A DNA stretch of 64,000 nt from Deltaproteobacteria bacterium (GCA_016218915.1 JACRCQ010000076.1:1-64000); one strand, 5' to 3'. Counted from the first letter of the stretch, positions 52,254-61,594 are shown. Program-made: numbers and translations. Notes: a model not told the origin generated them from the letters alone.

Positions 52254-54772
52254 GGCGTGTCCGCAACCTCCATCCTGGCTAGGGGGCTATCGGGATCGTA
52301 GATGAGGAAGGGGGCAAGCGGGCGAAGCAGATTGAGCATCTGCGCGGGGACCGAGGCGCGCAGCTCTTCGCTGCTGGCGTGCAGCCCAGCGGCGTTGGCC
52401 ACGATGTCGAGCAGGGAGCTTTCCGGGACCGGAAGCTCGATCACCGGACTGTCGTCTTCGACCCCGGCGAGGGAGCGTGCCTCGGCGAGCGCCTGGCGGA
52501 ATCCGCCGAGGCGATCGATGAGCTTGTGGTTGAGGGCCTGCCTGCCCATCCACACGCGACCCCGGGCCACCGCATCGACCTTGTCCGCGCTCATGTGCCG
52601 TCCACGGGAGACCCGGTCGATGAACACGTCATAGAACTGCTTGACCTTTGCGCCGAGCAGCTTCTTCTCCTCGTCAGTGAATGGACGGAACACCGACTCG
52701 GCGTCGGCGTGCGGAGCGGTTCGCATCGTCTCGACCGTGATGCCAACCTTGGTCAGCAGCTGGGCGATGTCAGCCTTGCCGTAGAAGATGCCGATCGAGC
52801 CGGTGGTGGTGTACGGGGTGGCGAAGATCAGCTTGCCGGGCGTTGCGGCGTAGTAACCGCCGCTTGCGGCCACCGTACCCATGGACACGATGAGCGGCTT
52901 CGCGCGCGCGATCAGCTCGGCCTCGCGCCAGATCACGTCAGCGGCCATCGACGAGCCGCCGGGGCTTTCGATGCGGAACACCACGGCGCGCACGGACGGG
53001 TCTTCGCGAGCGGTCTTGAGCGCCTTGGCGATGGTGTAGGAGCCGGCCAGGCGCATGCCGAGCAGCGGCACCTTCCGGCTCTCGCCGTCGATCATGTCGC
53101 CGTCCAGATACACGACTGCCACGCCTGGGCGCTCGCCGAAGGACCGGTCCTCGACCGGCTCGTAGTCGTCGGTGAGCGACGACGAGCGTCCGCCGAGCAC
53201 CTCGTAGACCACACGCCGAAGCTCGTCGTCGTAGGCGTAGCCGTCCACCAGCCGGGCGCGAAGCGCCTCGGAAGCCGTGAACGGGCCGTTGTTGATGCTC
53301 GCGCGCAGCGCCGCGGGATCGAGGTGCCGGCCACGGGCCACGTCGGCGACGAACTCGGACTCGGTCTCGCGCATGTTGGCCGCGTTGGCCTCTCGCGCAG
53401 CCTGGCTCGCCCCTTCGTGCGTGAACTCCTCTGGGGCGCCCTTGTACGCGCCGATGCGCACGAACTCTGCGCGCACACCCAGATTGGTCAGGAGCCCGGC
53501 CAGGTAGATGCGCTCGGACTTGAGCCCCGAGAATCGGATGCCACCCGCAGGATTGAGCACGATGCGATCCGCGTGCGAGCACAGGTACAGCGCGCGCGAA
53601 CCCTCGGATTCCATGTGGCAGATGACCTTCTTGCCGTGCGCGCGAAGCAGCTGCACCGCGTCGGCCATCTCGTTGGCGTGGGCCATCGAGGACGCAGGCT
53701 CGGTCTTGAGATGGAAGACGACCGCGTCGATCTCCGGGTCGCGCGCCATCGTCCAGAGCTTCTGGAGCATGTGGATGTGGCGACGATTGGACGGCGTGCT
53801 CGTGATGCGAAAGCGCACCGCGTGGGCGGGGGCTGGAACACCCGGGTCGCGCCATCCCCGGACCGAAACGCCGGTGACGAATCCCGCTCCGTCGCGCCCT
53901 CCAATCGCACCACCGAACACGCCGCCGCCGGTCAGAACCATATGCGGGAACGTCAGGTCGATCAGCGCCGAGGCCGCGATCTCGCCCTTGGTGCTCTCGG
54001 GAGTCCGGGGCAGCATGGCCAGGTCCCCGCGGATCCGCCCGACGTACGGCACGTCGAAGGCGAGCACCCCGCGCGGCACCCAGCTCTTCTTGCTCTCGTC
54101 GCCGAAGTAGCGCGCCTCCAGCCCGACCTCGAGCGAGCTGTCGCCCAGGGGGCGCACGGAAGCTCCGAGATTGTAGCTCCGATCAATGCGATTGCCCGCG
54201 CTGCCCGAAGGGGCGTTCAGATCCTGGGCCACGGCTGCGACCGACAGGAATCGCGCAGGGCGCCCGGTCCAACCGAGCGAGATCGACGTCGGCCCGTTCA
54301 CGGTCGCGTCGTTCGAGTAGACGTGCGCGATCGACATGCCGAGCGACGAGCTCTTGCCTCCGAAAGAAAGGCCCCACGTGAGCCAGGAGTACGGCGAGTC
54401 GTAGGGTGCAGGGGCGTGGTTGGGCGGACGCAGGAAGTCGAGACGGACGCCGGTTCCGAAGCCGAACGGAAGGGCGCCCGCAAGTGCGAACGAGTGCCCT
54501 CGCGCTGAGGACGTTCCTTCCATTCCCGTGCGCACCCAGTTCCATCGGAACTCGGCGCCTGGCATGAACGTCAGGTTGGCCGGGTTGACCACCAGCGCCG
54601 AAGCGTCGTCGCTGCTCGCGACGGCGCGTCCGGGCTCGGGTACGCGTTGGGCGCGGGCGGCGGGTGCCGCAAGCTCCTGTGCCTGGGTGCTGCGAGCCGA
54701 AAGCAGCAAGGCCGGCACGATGCCGGCAAGGGCGAGGGCCGAGAGTCGACGAAGCCAGAGTCCGCGGTTCAT
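52250..54772 (-). CDS. Beta-barrel/SppA signal peptide peptidase fusion
   Basis: An 840-residue protein with signal sequence LSALALAGIVPALLLSARS. Residues about 45-310 look like an outer-membrane barrel of FadL/PorV style (DDASALVVNPANLTFMPGAEF, repeated amphipathic strands such as SWLTWGLSFGG). Residues about 320-830 are a full two-repeat SppA: general-base Lys near 444 in IGAYKGAPEEFT and the nucleophile Ser near 637 in TVAASGGYYAA. SppA normally sits in the inner membrane and degrades cleaved signal peptides; a barrel partner would put it at the outer membrane. Overlaps of 4 nt on both sides link it to the UDPGP-like and ABC-like genes. Confidence 0.85.
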   Translation of the reverse strand: MNRGLWLRRLSALALAGIVPALLLSARSTQAQELAAPAARAQRVPEPGRAVASSDDASALVVNPANLTFMPGAEFRWNWVRTGMEGTSSARGHSFALAGALPFGFGTGVRLDFLRPPNHAPAPYDSPYSWLTWGLSFGGKSSSLGMSIAHVYSNDATVNGPTSISLGWTGRPARFLSVAAVAQDLNAPSGSAGNRIDRSYNLGASVRPLGDSSLEVGLEARYFGDESKKSWVPRGVLAFDVPYVGRIRGDLAMLPRTPESTKGEIAASALIDLTFPHMVLTGGGVFGGAIGGRDGAGFVTGVSVRGWRDPGVPAPAHAVRFRITSTPSNRRHIHMLQKLWTMARDPEIDAVVFHLKTEPASSMAHANEMADAVQLLRAHGKKVICHMESEGSRALYLCSHADRIVLNPAGGIRFSGLKSERIYLAGLLTNLGVRAEFVRIGAYKGAPEEFTHEGASQAAREANAANMRETESEFVADVARGRHLDPAALRASINNGPFTASEALRARLVDGYAYDDELRRVVYEVLGGRSSSLTDDYEPVEDRSFGERPGVAVVYLDGDMIDGESRKVPLLGMRLAGSYTIAKALKTAREDPSVRAVVFRIESPGGSSMAADVIWREAELIARAKPLIVSMGTVAASGGYYAATPGKLIFATPYTTTGSIGIFYGKADIAQLLTKVGITVETMRTAPHADAESVFRPFTDEEKKLLGAKVKQFYDVFIDRVSRGRHMSADKVDAVARGRVWMGRQALNHKLIDRLGGFRQALAEARSLAGVEDDSPVIELPVPESSLLDIVANAAGLHASSEELRASVPAQMLNLLRPLAPFLIYDPDSPLARMEVADTP

Positions 54773-55917
54773 TCAGGTCCTGCCTGCGCGATTTGCATGC
54801 CTCGCGCCTGAGCCACTTCAGCGATCTCGGGTCGGCGCCGCTCCAGCTCCTCCATGTCCTTGACCGGCAGGAAGCGCGAGACAGCGCCGAGACGGGGAAG
54901 GTGAAGGAATCGTGTCGCAAGCGTGGAAGTGATCTCGCCGATCAGCCGCTCGAACTGCACGGCCTTCCGGTCCCCGACCTTCTTGGACACCTGCACCCAG
55001 GTGAACTCCATGTCCAGATCGAGCAGCGCCCGCGCCGTAACCAGGAACGTGTTCGTGTTGAACACACGCACGGTCGTGGGATCGAACTCGCGCGGCAATC
55101 GGAACTCCTCCAGGATCAACCGGCGTCCATTCCAGCGGACCGGGATGCCCCCCTTGTCGCTGCCGAGCTTGTCCACGACCTCCACTGTGACCGGGTCGCG
55201 GTGCTGGATGTGCGCCCCGAGGATCGCGGGGTCGATCGTTGCGCCCAGATTGTCGATGTTGGCGATGGCGACGTACTTGCCGCCCCGAGCGAGGAATCGC
55301 TCCAGCAGGCCGCTCCGGCGCAGCGCTGCTGGCAGGTCGCCGTGTCCCGGGGCGTACAAGCTCGGCTTGTCCCCCTCCTCCCGGAACAGATGTCCGTCCT
55401 CGGTGAGGCGAACCGACAGGTTCTGCTGGAACGTCGCGATGTCGTCCTGCCGAAGGTGCGAGCCGAGCGCTTCGCGCAGCCGCGCATCGGTCGCATGGCT
55501 CGTCATCAGCCACAGCGGCACCTGCTTGGCGGCCAGCTTGCTCCAGTGCCTGTTTTCCGCGAGACGCAGATCGAGGAACGTCTTGTCCCCGAGCGCGGGC
55601 ACCAGCGCCTTGACCACGCCCCCCATGCGCGTGGCCATGCCGCCTGCGAGAACGACGACCGCGAGCTCGCCCCGGGCCAGAGACTGCATGCCCAGGTCAC
55701 TGAGCGCCGCGTGCTCCGCCGTGCCCTGATCGGGCAGCTTCGCCAGATCGTCGGCAAGGGGCGCTGTCACTCCGCCCGGAAGTCGGTTTCGGGCATCGAC
55801 GTCCTCGGCCATCCGTGACGCGAGGCGCAACAACAGCTCAATCTCGAAGCCGTTTCGGGCCAGCTCGTCAAGCAGGTCTGCTGGAAGCGTCTTGATCTCG
55901 TGGGCCAGAGTTTCCAT
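54769..55917 (-). CDS. UDPGP-family nucleotidyltransferase
   Basis: A 382-residue protein resembling the UDP-sugar pyrophosphorylase family (eukaryotic-like UGPase fold): nucleotide loop VVVLAGGMATRMGGVVKALVP near residue 90, QVPLWLMTSHATDARL, PGHGDLPAALRRSGLL, YVAIANIDNLGATIDP and GGIPVRWNGRRLILEEF. It would join UTP and a sugar 1-phosphate. GGAGG lies before ATG 55917, and it is the first gene of the cluster, overlapping sppA by ATGA. The exact sugar is unknown; glucose 1-phosphate is the commonest. Confidence 0.82.
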   Translation of the reverse strand: METLAHEIKTLPADLLDELARNGFEIELLLRLASRMAEDVDARNRLPGGVTAPLADDLAKLPDQGTAEHAALSDLGMQSLARGELAVVVLAGGMATRMGGVVKALVPALGDKTFLDLRLAENRHWSKLAAKQVPLWLMTSHATDARLREALGSHLRQDDIATFQQNLSVRLTEDGHLFREEGDKPSLYAPGHGDLPAALRRSGLLERFLARGGKYVAIANIDNLGATIDPAILGAHIQHRDPVTVEVVDKLGSDKGGIPVRWNGRRLILEEFRLPREFDPTTVRVFNTNTFLVTARALLDLDMEFTWVQVSKKVGDRKAVQFERLIGEITSTLATRFLHLPRLGAVSRFLPVKDMEELERRRPEIAEVAQARGMQIAQAGPE

Positions 55918-56135
55918 CCCGTCCTCCGCACGAGCGGGAGCGCCGCGATCGTGGTGCGCAAGCATGGCCGCCGACAGCCTCGAGCGTCAATCGGAACGCG
56001 CCATCAGGTGCAGACCCCGACGATTCTCCCCGTCTGCGAAGAGGTGCGCGAGGGTGGACAGGGGTGCGGGGGAATACAATGACGGGCGTCCGGAGTTCGA
56101 CTCTGGTAGTCTTTGGATTTCGGCGGGGAGCCATG

Positions 56136-56507
56136 ATGCGAAACCGACTGTCGATTGGGTGGGCTTGCCTGTTGGCGACAGCGATCGCACCGCTTTCGAT
56201 CGGGTGCACGGCGACATTCGAAGCGCATCCGCCCCGGTCTGTCTATGTGGCGCGTCCGCCCCCTGAGCCCTTGCCGGAGATGAAGAGCGGCCCCCCTGCG
56301 GCGGGCATGGCATGGATCGGCGGCTACTGGCATTTCAACGGCACCGACTACGTGTGGATCCCAGGGCACTGGGAGTCCCCAAGGCCAGGGTGGGCCTGGA
56401 AGCCACCAGCGGTCGTCTACTCGCAGCAACGCCGCGCCTGGGTCTACGAGCACGGCCAGTGGCAGCCTGCTGATCCGGGCGTCGCTGAAGCCAAAGCCGC
56501 GCACTGA
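56136..56507 (+). CDS. YXWGXW-repeat lipoprotein
   Basis: A 123-residue lipoprotein: RLSIGWACLLATAIAPLSIGC, lipobox S-I-G-C. The mature part has Trp-rich repeats WIGGYWHFNGTDYVWIPGHW and PGWAWKPPAVVY of the YXWGXW type, relatives of the DUF6600 repeats at 25837-27252. Function unknown; such proteins are envelope-associated. ATG 56136 was preferred to the adjacent ATG 56133 because GGGGAG ends 5 nt upstream of it. Confidence 0.78.
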   Translation: MRNRLSIGWACLLATAIAPLSIGCTATFEAHPPRSVYVARPPPEPLPEMKSGPPAAGMAWIGGYWHFNGTDYVWIPGHWESPRPGWAWKPPAVVYSQQRRAWVYEHGQWQPADPGVAEAKAAH

Positions 56508-56600
56508 CCCTTCCGCAAAGAAAACACGCAACCGATCACCCGGACCGTCCGATAGGGCAGCGTGCGCACCCTTCGTGCGCCCAGCACCGAGGTGTTCGGC

Positions 56601-57776
56601 ATGAGCAAGCCATCTCAGTTCAGCTTGAAAGAAGGCGCGTGGATCGGCGGCACGCCGTATCGGGTGGTCCGGCCGCTCGGTCTTGGTGGCATGGGAGAGG
56701 TCTACGAGGTCGACCACACGCGCACTGGCACGCGCCGGGCGATCAAGGTGCTTCGCGATGCCAAGGACGTGTCCGGCAATGCAGCGGTTCGGCTGACACG
56801 CGAAGGCCGCGCGCTCGCTGTCATCGATCACCCGCACGTGGTGCGCGTCTTCGAGATCGGCGCCATCGCCGATGGCCGTCCCTACTTCGCCATGCAGCTG
56901 CTCGAAGGCACGACGCTTCGCGGCTTGCTCGCACGCGAGCGCAAGCTCGCCCCGGCTCGCGCATTGCGCTTGATGCTCCAGGCCCTGGCCGGGCTCCAGG
57001 CCGTGCATGAGCACGGGATCGTGCATCGTGACGTCAAGCCGACCAACCTGTTCGTGTGCCGAGGCGAGATGGTCAAGGTGCTCGATTTCGGGGTCGCCAA
57101 GCTGCTGTACGGCGCGACGATGAGCCCGAGCACCGCCGAGGGGCTGGTGCTCGGAACGATGCGGTACATGGCGCCCGAGCAGCTGAGCGGTGCGCCTGTC
57201 TCGTGTGCAACCGATGTCTACGCTTCGGCGCTCGTGCTCTTCGAGCTGATCGCAGGGAGGCACGCATTCCAGGGGCCCAAGGGCAGCGAGGCATCCGTGG
57301 TGGCGCGACTTCGCGAGGTTGCGCCTCGTCTGTCGAGCGTAGCGGACGTGCCCCTGCCGGCAGCGTTCGATGACGTGATGGCCCGCGCGCTCGACCGCAA
57401 TCCTGCCAAACGCTACCAGACGGCCGCTGCGTTTGCAGAGGCGCTGCGCGACTCCTGGGGGACGCGTGTGGTGATCGAACGCGTGCCCCGCCCTTCCCAC
57501 CTGCCTCGAAAGGTGGACCTCGACTGGACTTCGCCGTCCGAGGGAGAGGATACGGCGGAAGCGACCCGCGTATGGTGCCCGGAACGTCGCGTCGAGCCCG
57601 AGATGCGGCCGGACGCGATGCTTCGGTTGGGCATGGTGGCATCGATTTGCTCGCTCGTTCTCGGGAGCATCGCTGTGACGGTGGCGATTGCGGGGGCCCT
57701 TTCGCATGCCGGGCCCAGGTCCAGGATCGAGCTGCCGCAGGCGCCGGCGGGTCATCTGACGGGCGCTCCGCGGTAG
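56601..57776 (+). CDS. Hanks-type Ser/Thr protein kinase
   Basis: A 391-residue kinase. The Gly loop is LGLGGMGEVYEV, the ATP-binding Lys lies in RRAIKVLRD, the catalytic loop is IVHRDVKPTNLFV, the metal motif is KVLDFGVAKLL and the activation-segment end is RYMAPEQL: all complete. After the kinase domain comes a linker with possible phosphosites, then one membrane helix near the C-terminus (MLRLGMVASICSLVLGSIAV) and a short outside tail, so the kinase faces the cytoplasm. ATG 56601 with GAGG 8 nt upstream was chosen over a GTG at 56562. Typical of myxobacterial kinase families; its substrate is unknown. Confidence 0.93.
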   Translation: MSKPSQFSLKEGAWIGGTPYRVVRPLGLGGMGEVYEVDHTRTGTRRAIKVLRDAKDVSGNAAVRLTREGRALAVIDHPHVVRVFEIGAIADGRPYFAMQLLEGTTLRGLLARERKLAPARALRLMLQALAGLQAVHEHGIVHRDVKPTNLFVCRGEMVKVLDFGVAKLLYGATMSPSTAEGLVLGTMRYMAPEQLSGAPVSCATDVYASALVLFELIAGRHAFQGPKGSEASVVARLREVAPRLSSVADVPLPAAFDDVMARALDRNPAKRYQTAAAFAEALRDSWGTRVVIERVPRPSHLPRKVDLDWTSPSEGEDTAEATRVWCPERRVEPEMRPDAMLRLGMVASICSLVLGSIAVTVAIAGALSHAGPRSRIELPQAPAGHLTGAPR

Positions 57777-57805
57777 CCGTCATCCGCGGACCGGCTCGGC
57801 AGTGC

Positions 57806-57811
57806 TAGACT
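57806..57811 (+). promoter_or_regulatory. -10-like TAGACT, start-proximal
   Basis: Within AGTGCTAGACT (extended -10 form); TAGACT lies 7 nt before ATG 57819 of the transglutaminase-like gene. Confidence 0.52.
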
Positions 57812-57818
57812 CGGCTCG

Positions 57819-59402
57819 ATGCGACTTGAGATGAAACGAGTGATGAGCGCGGTGACGCTGGTGTGCGCCGTGCTCGCGATCTCGTTCGGGGTGCGGGCTG
57901 ACATCCCGCAGACCGTGCTGCACGAGTTCATCCCGGCGGATTCGCGCGAGGACATCGAGCTGTCGGCGACCACGCCAGATGGGAGCATGCCGGCTGCGAT
58001 CGAGACGCCGAGCGGTGTGGTGGCGGCGCCGGACACCACGCGGCTTCCGACGCCGACCGAGAAGTCCTACGGTGGAGCGTCGGCGAACCCGGGCGCGGAG
58101 AAGATCTTCACGCCGGACCTGGATACGCGTCGTCCTAATGTTTCCCGCTACGACGATCCGTTCTCTCCGTCGACCGCGCCCTACAAGCGTCTGCGCGCGT
58201 TCGACGCGGTGCTCGAGGACTTCTCGATGACGGTGGCCGATTCCGGCGCGCGGAGCGTGCCGGTCGGAGGGGCAGCGCTCAGCACCGAGGACAGCTTCTT
58301 CGGGGATCTCACGGTGGATCTGGTGCCTGGCGACGGGGTCCCGATTCCGACGGTCGGCCCCGGGGCGCGCGTGATCAAGATGGTGACCGTGCCCGCGGTG
58401 GGATTGACGATCACCGCGGACAGCGCGGACAACTGGTACGCACGCGCCAACGTGCGAGCACGCGTGCGCTTGGTGGAATGGCTCGCGATCCCCCGCGAGA
58501 CGTTTGGTGGCGTGCTGCGAGACACGCCGATCTCGCGTCTTCGCGGCGCGCGTCCCGTGCCCGACAACGTCCGAAGGTCCGCGCTCGAAGTCGCGCGCAC
58601 GATCGGCGTGTCCTCCAACGGCACCGTTCGAGATGCCGTCGGGCCCATGGTGGCGTGGTTCCGCTCGTTCGAGCCTTCCGAGGATCCGCCTCGCGGAAGA
58701 GAGAACAAGTACCTCGACCTCGCACTATCCAAAAAGGGTGTGTGCCGCCATCGCGCCTACGCCTTCGTCGTCACCGCGCTCGCCCTCGGCATCCCGTCGC
58801 GGCTCGTGGTGAACGAAGCGCATGCGTGGGTCGAGGTGTTCGACGGCGCGCTGTGGAGGCGCATCGATCTTGGCGGCGCTGCAGCGCACATCGAGCAGGA
58901 TCCCGCGGACGCGCGTCCTGCGCACCGATCGCCTGCCGATCCGTTCCCATGGCCCGCCAAGGCCGATTCCGGCGAGGACAGCGCGCGCCGCAGCCGCGCA
59001 GAGCAGGACAGCAACGGAGGCGGCAACGGGGGAGGCTCGCAGACCGGTCCGTCGCCCATTCGAACGGCCAATGGATCCAACGTCGGGCCCGCGGACCGCG
59101 TGCTTTCGACCTCGAGAATCGCCATCCTGACCAACGACCCACGCGTGATGCGTGGCTCTCCCCTTCGCGTCGAAGGCACCGTGATCGGCTCGCAAGGACC
59201 GTGCAGCCACGTGCGCGTGGACGTCGTGCTGGTCGACGCGCGCACGTCCAAGGAGATGACGATCGGATCGCTTTCCACCGATGAGCAGGGCAGGTACCAG
59301 GGGGCTGTGGTGATGCCGCTCGAGGTACCGGTCGGGGACTATGACCTGCTGGTATCGACGCCAGGCGACGGCAGCTGCGGGGCGGGCCGAAGCGGCGGAT
59401 GA
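57819..59402 (+). CDS. Exported transglutaminase-like protein
   Basis: A 527-residue protein with signal VMSAVTLVCAVLAISFGVRA. The transglutaminase-like core near residues 305-360 has the triad Cys in KKGVCRHRAYAF, His in VNEAHAWVEVF and Asp in LWRRIDLGG. A Gly/Asn linker (NGGGNGGGSQTG) separates a C-terminal Ig-like domain (RGSPLRVEGTVIGSQGP ... YQGAVVMPLEVPVGDYDLLV). Such domains cross-link or cut peptides at the envelope. ATG 57819 is preceded by TAGACT at 7 nt; ATG 57831 is an alternative start. Confidence 0.85.
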   Translation: MRLEMKRVMSAVTLVCAVLAISFGVRADIPQTVLHEFIPADSREDIELSATTPDGSMPAAIETPSGVVAAPDTTRLPTPTEKSYGGASANPGAEKIFTPDLDTRRPNVSRYDDPFSPSTAPYKRLRAFDAVLEDFSMTVADSGARSVPVGGAALSTEDSFFGDLTVDLVPGDGVPIPTVGPGARVIKMVTVPAVGLTITADSADNWYARANVRARVRLVEWLAIPRETFGGVLRDTPISRLRGARPVPDNVRRSALEVARTIGVSSNGTVRDAVGPMVAWFRSFEPSEDPPRGRENKYLDLALSKKGVCRHRAYAFVVTALALGIPSRLVVNEAHAWVEVFDGALWRRIDLGGAAAHIEQDPADARPAHRSPADPFPWPAKADSGEDSARRSRAEQDSNGGGNGGGSQTGPSPIRTANGSNVGPADRVLSTSRIAILTNDPRVMRGSPLRVEGTVIGSQGPCSHVRVDVVLVDARTSKEMTIGSLSTDEQGRYQGAVVMPLEVPVGDYDLLVSTPGDGSCGAGRSGG

Positions 59403-59547
59403 TCGCGAAAACAATAGGTATTCTTCGGATCCAAGACGCGTTGTGCCACGTGCGCTCACCGGCCCGAAGTCCCTGGGCTGACCGTGCGCGGTTCTTTCGT
59501 TGACGCCACGCCGCGGCTCACTACGATTCCATAGCGGAGGTGCAGAG

Positions 59548-60528
59548 ATGCGCTCTACCGCCTGGCTTGTCCTTCCATTGCTTGCAATTGCCCCGTTCTA
59601 CGCGTGCGCACAGGGCACGCCCACGGACAACGTGATCCCCGGAAACCCGCAGGACGGAAGTGTCGGGGGCGCCGGCGGAGAGCAGGGTGGCGGCGCCGGA
59701 CAAGCCGGTGGCGCAGGCACCCAGAGCAATGGCGGCAGCCAGAATCAGGGGGGCAGCGCAGGCACAGCGGGCAGTGCAGGCACCGCAGCGGGTGGCGCAG
59801 CTGGAAGCGGCGGCGTCGCAGGCGGCGGCGGTAGCAGCGGTGCCGCAACCGGTGGCACAGCGGGCAGCGGCGCTGGCGGTGGTGGCACAGGTGGCAACAA
59901 CTGCACGCCTCCGGTGCCCAACGCGCCTTGCGACACGTTCCCGCAGTGCGGCTGCAAGGCAGGCGAATCTTGCGACGTCAACAACGCGCAAACCGGCATG
60001 ACCCAGTGCGGACCTACGGACGACATCCCCAAGGGAACGGTCTGCCAGTACAACAACTCCTGCGCCCCTGGCCTGTCGTGCGTGGGGTTGACCTGCAAGC
60101 CGTTCTGCGAGAAGGCGACCGATTGCAGCACTTCCGGAGCTGATTGCATCGGGGTGCAGTACACGCAGACCGACGGTGGATCAGGCGATGTGCCTGCCAT
60201 GAAGGTGTGCACCGATCAGTGTGATCCGATCACGTCGCAAGGCTGCGGGGCTGGCGCTGGCTGCTACCCGATCGACGATCTCAACGTCAAGCCTGGCCAT
60301 TCGCTCTGCGCAAAGGCTGGAACGAGCACCACGACGTGCAGCCCGACGGTCGACTGCGCACCAAGCTACGTCTGCCTGAGCGACAACCAGTGTCACAAGT
60401 GGTGCCGGTCCACGGTCCCGACCGACTGCACCGGTGGGCAGACCTGCTATCAGTTCCAGGACAACAGCACGCCGCCGGTCGTGGGCTTCTACTATGTCGG
60501 CGCGCAGGGCTTCGGCGTGTGCGGCTGA
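59548..60528 (+). CDS. Stalked Cys-rich lipoprotein
   Basis: A 326-residue lipoprotein: RSTAWLVLPLLAIAPFYAC, lipobox F-Y-A-C. About 80 residues of Gly/Ala/Ser stalk (GGAGGEQGGGAGQAGGAGTQ) lead to a Cys-rich domain with more than 20 Cys in short-spaced pairs (FPQCGCKAGESC, NSCAPGLSCVGLTCKPFC, QGCGAGAGCYP, TCSPTVDCAPSYVCLSDNQC). This resembles the Cys-rich modules of many secreted delta-proteobacterial lipoproteins of unknown role. GGAGG lies 8 nt before ATG 59548. Confidence 0.78.
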   Translation: MRSTAWLVLPLLAIAPFYACAQGTPTDNVIPGNPQDGSVGGAGGEQGGGAGQAGGAGTQSNGGSQNQGGSAGTAGSAGTAAGGAAGSGGVAGGGGSSGAATGGTAGSGAGGGGTGGNNCTPPVPNAPCDTFPQCGCKAGESCDVNNAQTGMTQCGPTDDIPKGTVCQYNNSCAPGLSCVGLTCKPFCEKATDCSTSGADCIGVQYTQTDGGSGDVPAMKVCTDQCDPITSQGCGAGAGCYPIDDLNVKPGHSLCAKAGTSTTTCSPTVDCAPSYVCLSDNQCHKWCRSTVPTDCTGGQTCYQFQDNSTPPVVGFYYVGAQGFGVCG

Positions 60529-60568
60529 TCTCGGGTTCCACCCCCCACAGAGAATCTTCGAGCCAGCG

Positions 60569-61099
60569 ATGAACACTCCGAGCACGCACCCTCCTTTCGA
60601 GTCCAGCGTCAACGCGGAGACCCTCGGGCGGATCGGCCTGTTCGGTGGGCTCAACGAGGAGATGCTGACCTTCATCGCGGGCTGCTTGCGCGTGAGCACG
60701 CTGTCGCCTGGCGACGCTGTCTTCCACGAGGGGGAAAACGCAGCCGAGATGTTCGTGGTTCTCAGCGGCGAATTCGAAGTGCTCAAGCGATCCAAGCGCG
60801 GCATCGACGCGCGCGTCGCCATGCTCGGCATGGGTGACTGGTTCGGTGAGATGTCGATCCTCGACGTGCAGCCGCGCTCGGCCACGGTGCGCGCGCTCGC
60901 ACCGTCGCGGCTCTTGCTGATCACGTCCGGCGACCTTGACGCGATCTACCGAAAAGATCAGAAATCCTACGCGCTGCTCGTGCTCAACGTTGCACGCGAG
61001 CTCAGCCGTCGCCTTCGCGTTGCCGACGGCATCCTCGCGGATCTGGTTGTGAGCTTGATTGACGATCTCGTGTCGTCACGACACGGGACCGCGACGTGA
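60569..61099 (+). CDS. Cyclic-nucleotide-binding-domain protein
   Basis: A 176-residue protein: one cNMP-binding beta-roll (EEMLTFIAGCLRVSTLSPGDAVFHEGE ... MFVVLSGEFEVLKRS) with a phosphate-binding cassette FGEMSILDVQPRSATV (G-E-x6-7-R-S-A) that could bind cAMP or cGMP. The C-terminal helices (YALLVLNVARELSRRLRVAD) are present but the winged HTH of CRP/FNR proteins is not, so it is not a transcription factor by itself. ATG 60569 follows the Cys-rich lipoprotein stop by 40 nt; co-transcription is possible. Confidence 0.85.
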   Translation: MNTPSTHPPFESSVNAETLGRIGLFGGLNEEMLTFIAGCLRVSTLSPGDAVFHEGENAAEMFVVLSGEFEVLKRSKRGIDARVAMLGMGDWFGEMSILDVQPRSATVRALAPSRLLLITSGDLDAIYRKDQKSYALLVLNVARELSRRLRVADGILADLVVSLIDDLVSSRHGTAT

Positions 61100-61594
61100 T
61101 CAATCCGGGCTGACGCCGTCGATTGCTACATCTTCCGACGAGTCGATCGGTGCATCGGTCGCGTCGTCGAGCGGCCCATCTTGTTCGCCATCCGTCGGCG
61201 CATCGACGCCGCCGTCGTTGACCTGGCCCGCACCGCCCGAGGCGCCAGCTGCGCCAGCCGTGCCAGCTGTGCCGCCTGTGCCAGCGGCTCCGCCAGCACC
61301 GCCCGCGCCTCCGGAGCCAGCAGATCCACCTTTGCCGCCTCCAGCGGCACCAGCAGATCCGCCCTTCTCGCCACCATCCGAACCCGCGCCTCCACCCTGG
61401 GCACCGCCGCCCTGGGATCCATCCGCCGCAGCATCTTGCTTGGACCCACCGCCGCTTCCACCGCTGCCCGCGCCGCCACCACTGCCAGTCGCCATGGGTG
61501 GTTCAGGCTGCGGGTTGAGCGCACAAGCACCGAGCACCAGGAGCGCTGCGACCAGGCAGGCACCAGGAAGGAGGGACAGGTTCCGCTGGCACAT
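61100..61594 (-). CDS. NPQPEPP lipoprotein 1
   Basis: A 164-residue lipoprotein: LSLLPGACLVAALLVLGAC (lipobox L-G-A-C), the mature protein starting C-A-L-N-P-Q-P-E-P-P-M, then a Gly/Ser/Ala stalk and an acidic tail (DDATDAPIDSSEDVAIDG). First of three tandem relatives. ATG 61594 has TAGCAT 7 nt upstream. Its stop abuts the stop of the cyclic-nucleotide-binding gene. I infer a surface-attached disordered stalk; function unknown. Confidence 0.75.
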   Translation of the reverse strand: MCQRNLSLLPGACLVAALLVLGACALNPQPEPPMATGSGGGAGSGGSGGGSKQDAAADGSQGGGAQGGGAGSDGGEKGGSAGAAGGGKGGSAGSGGAGGAGGAAGTGGTAGTAGAAGASGGAGQVNDGGVDAPTDGEQDGPLDDATDAPIDSSEDVAIDGVSPD

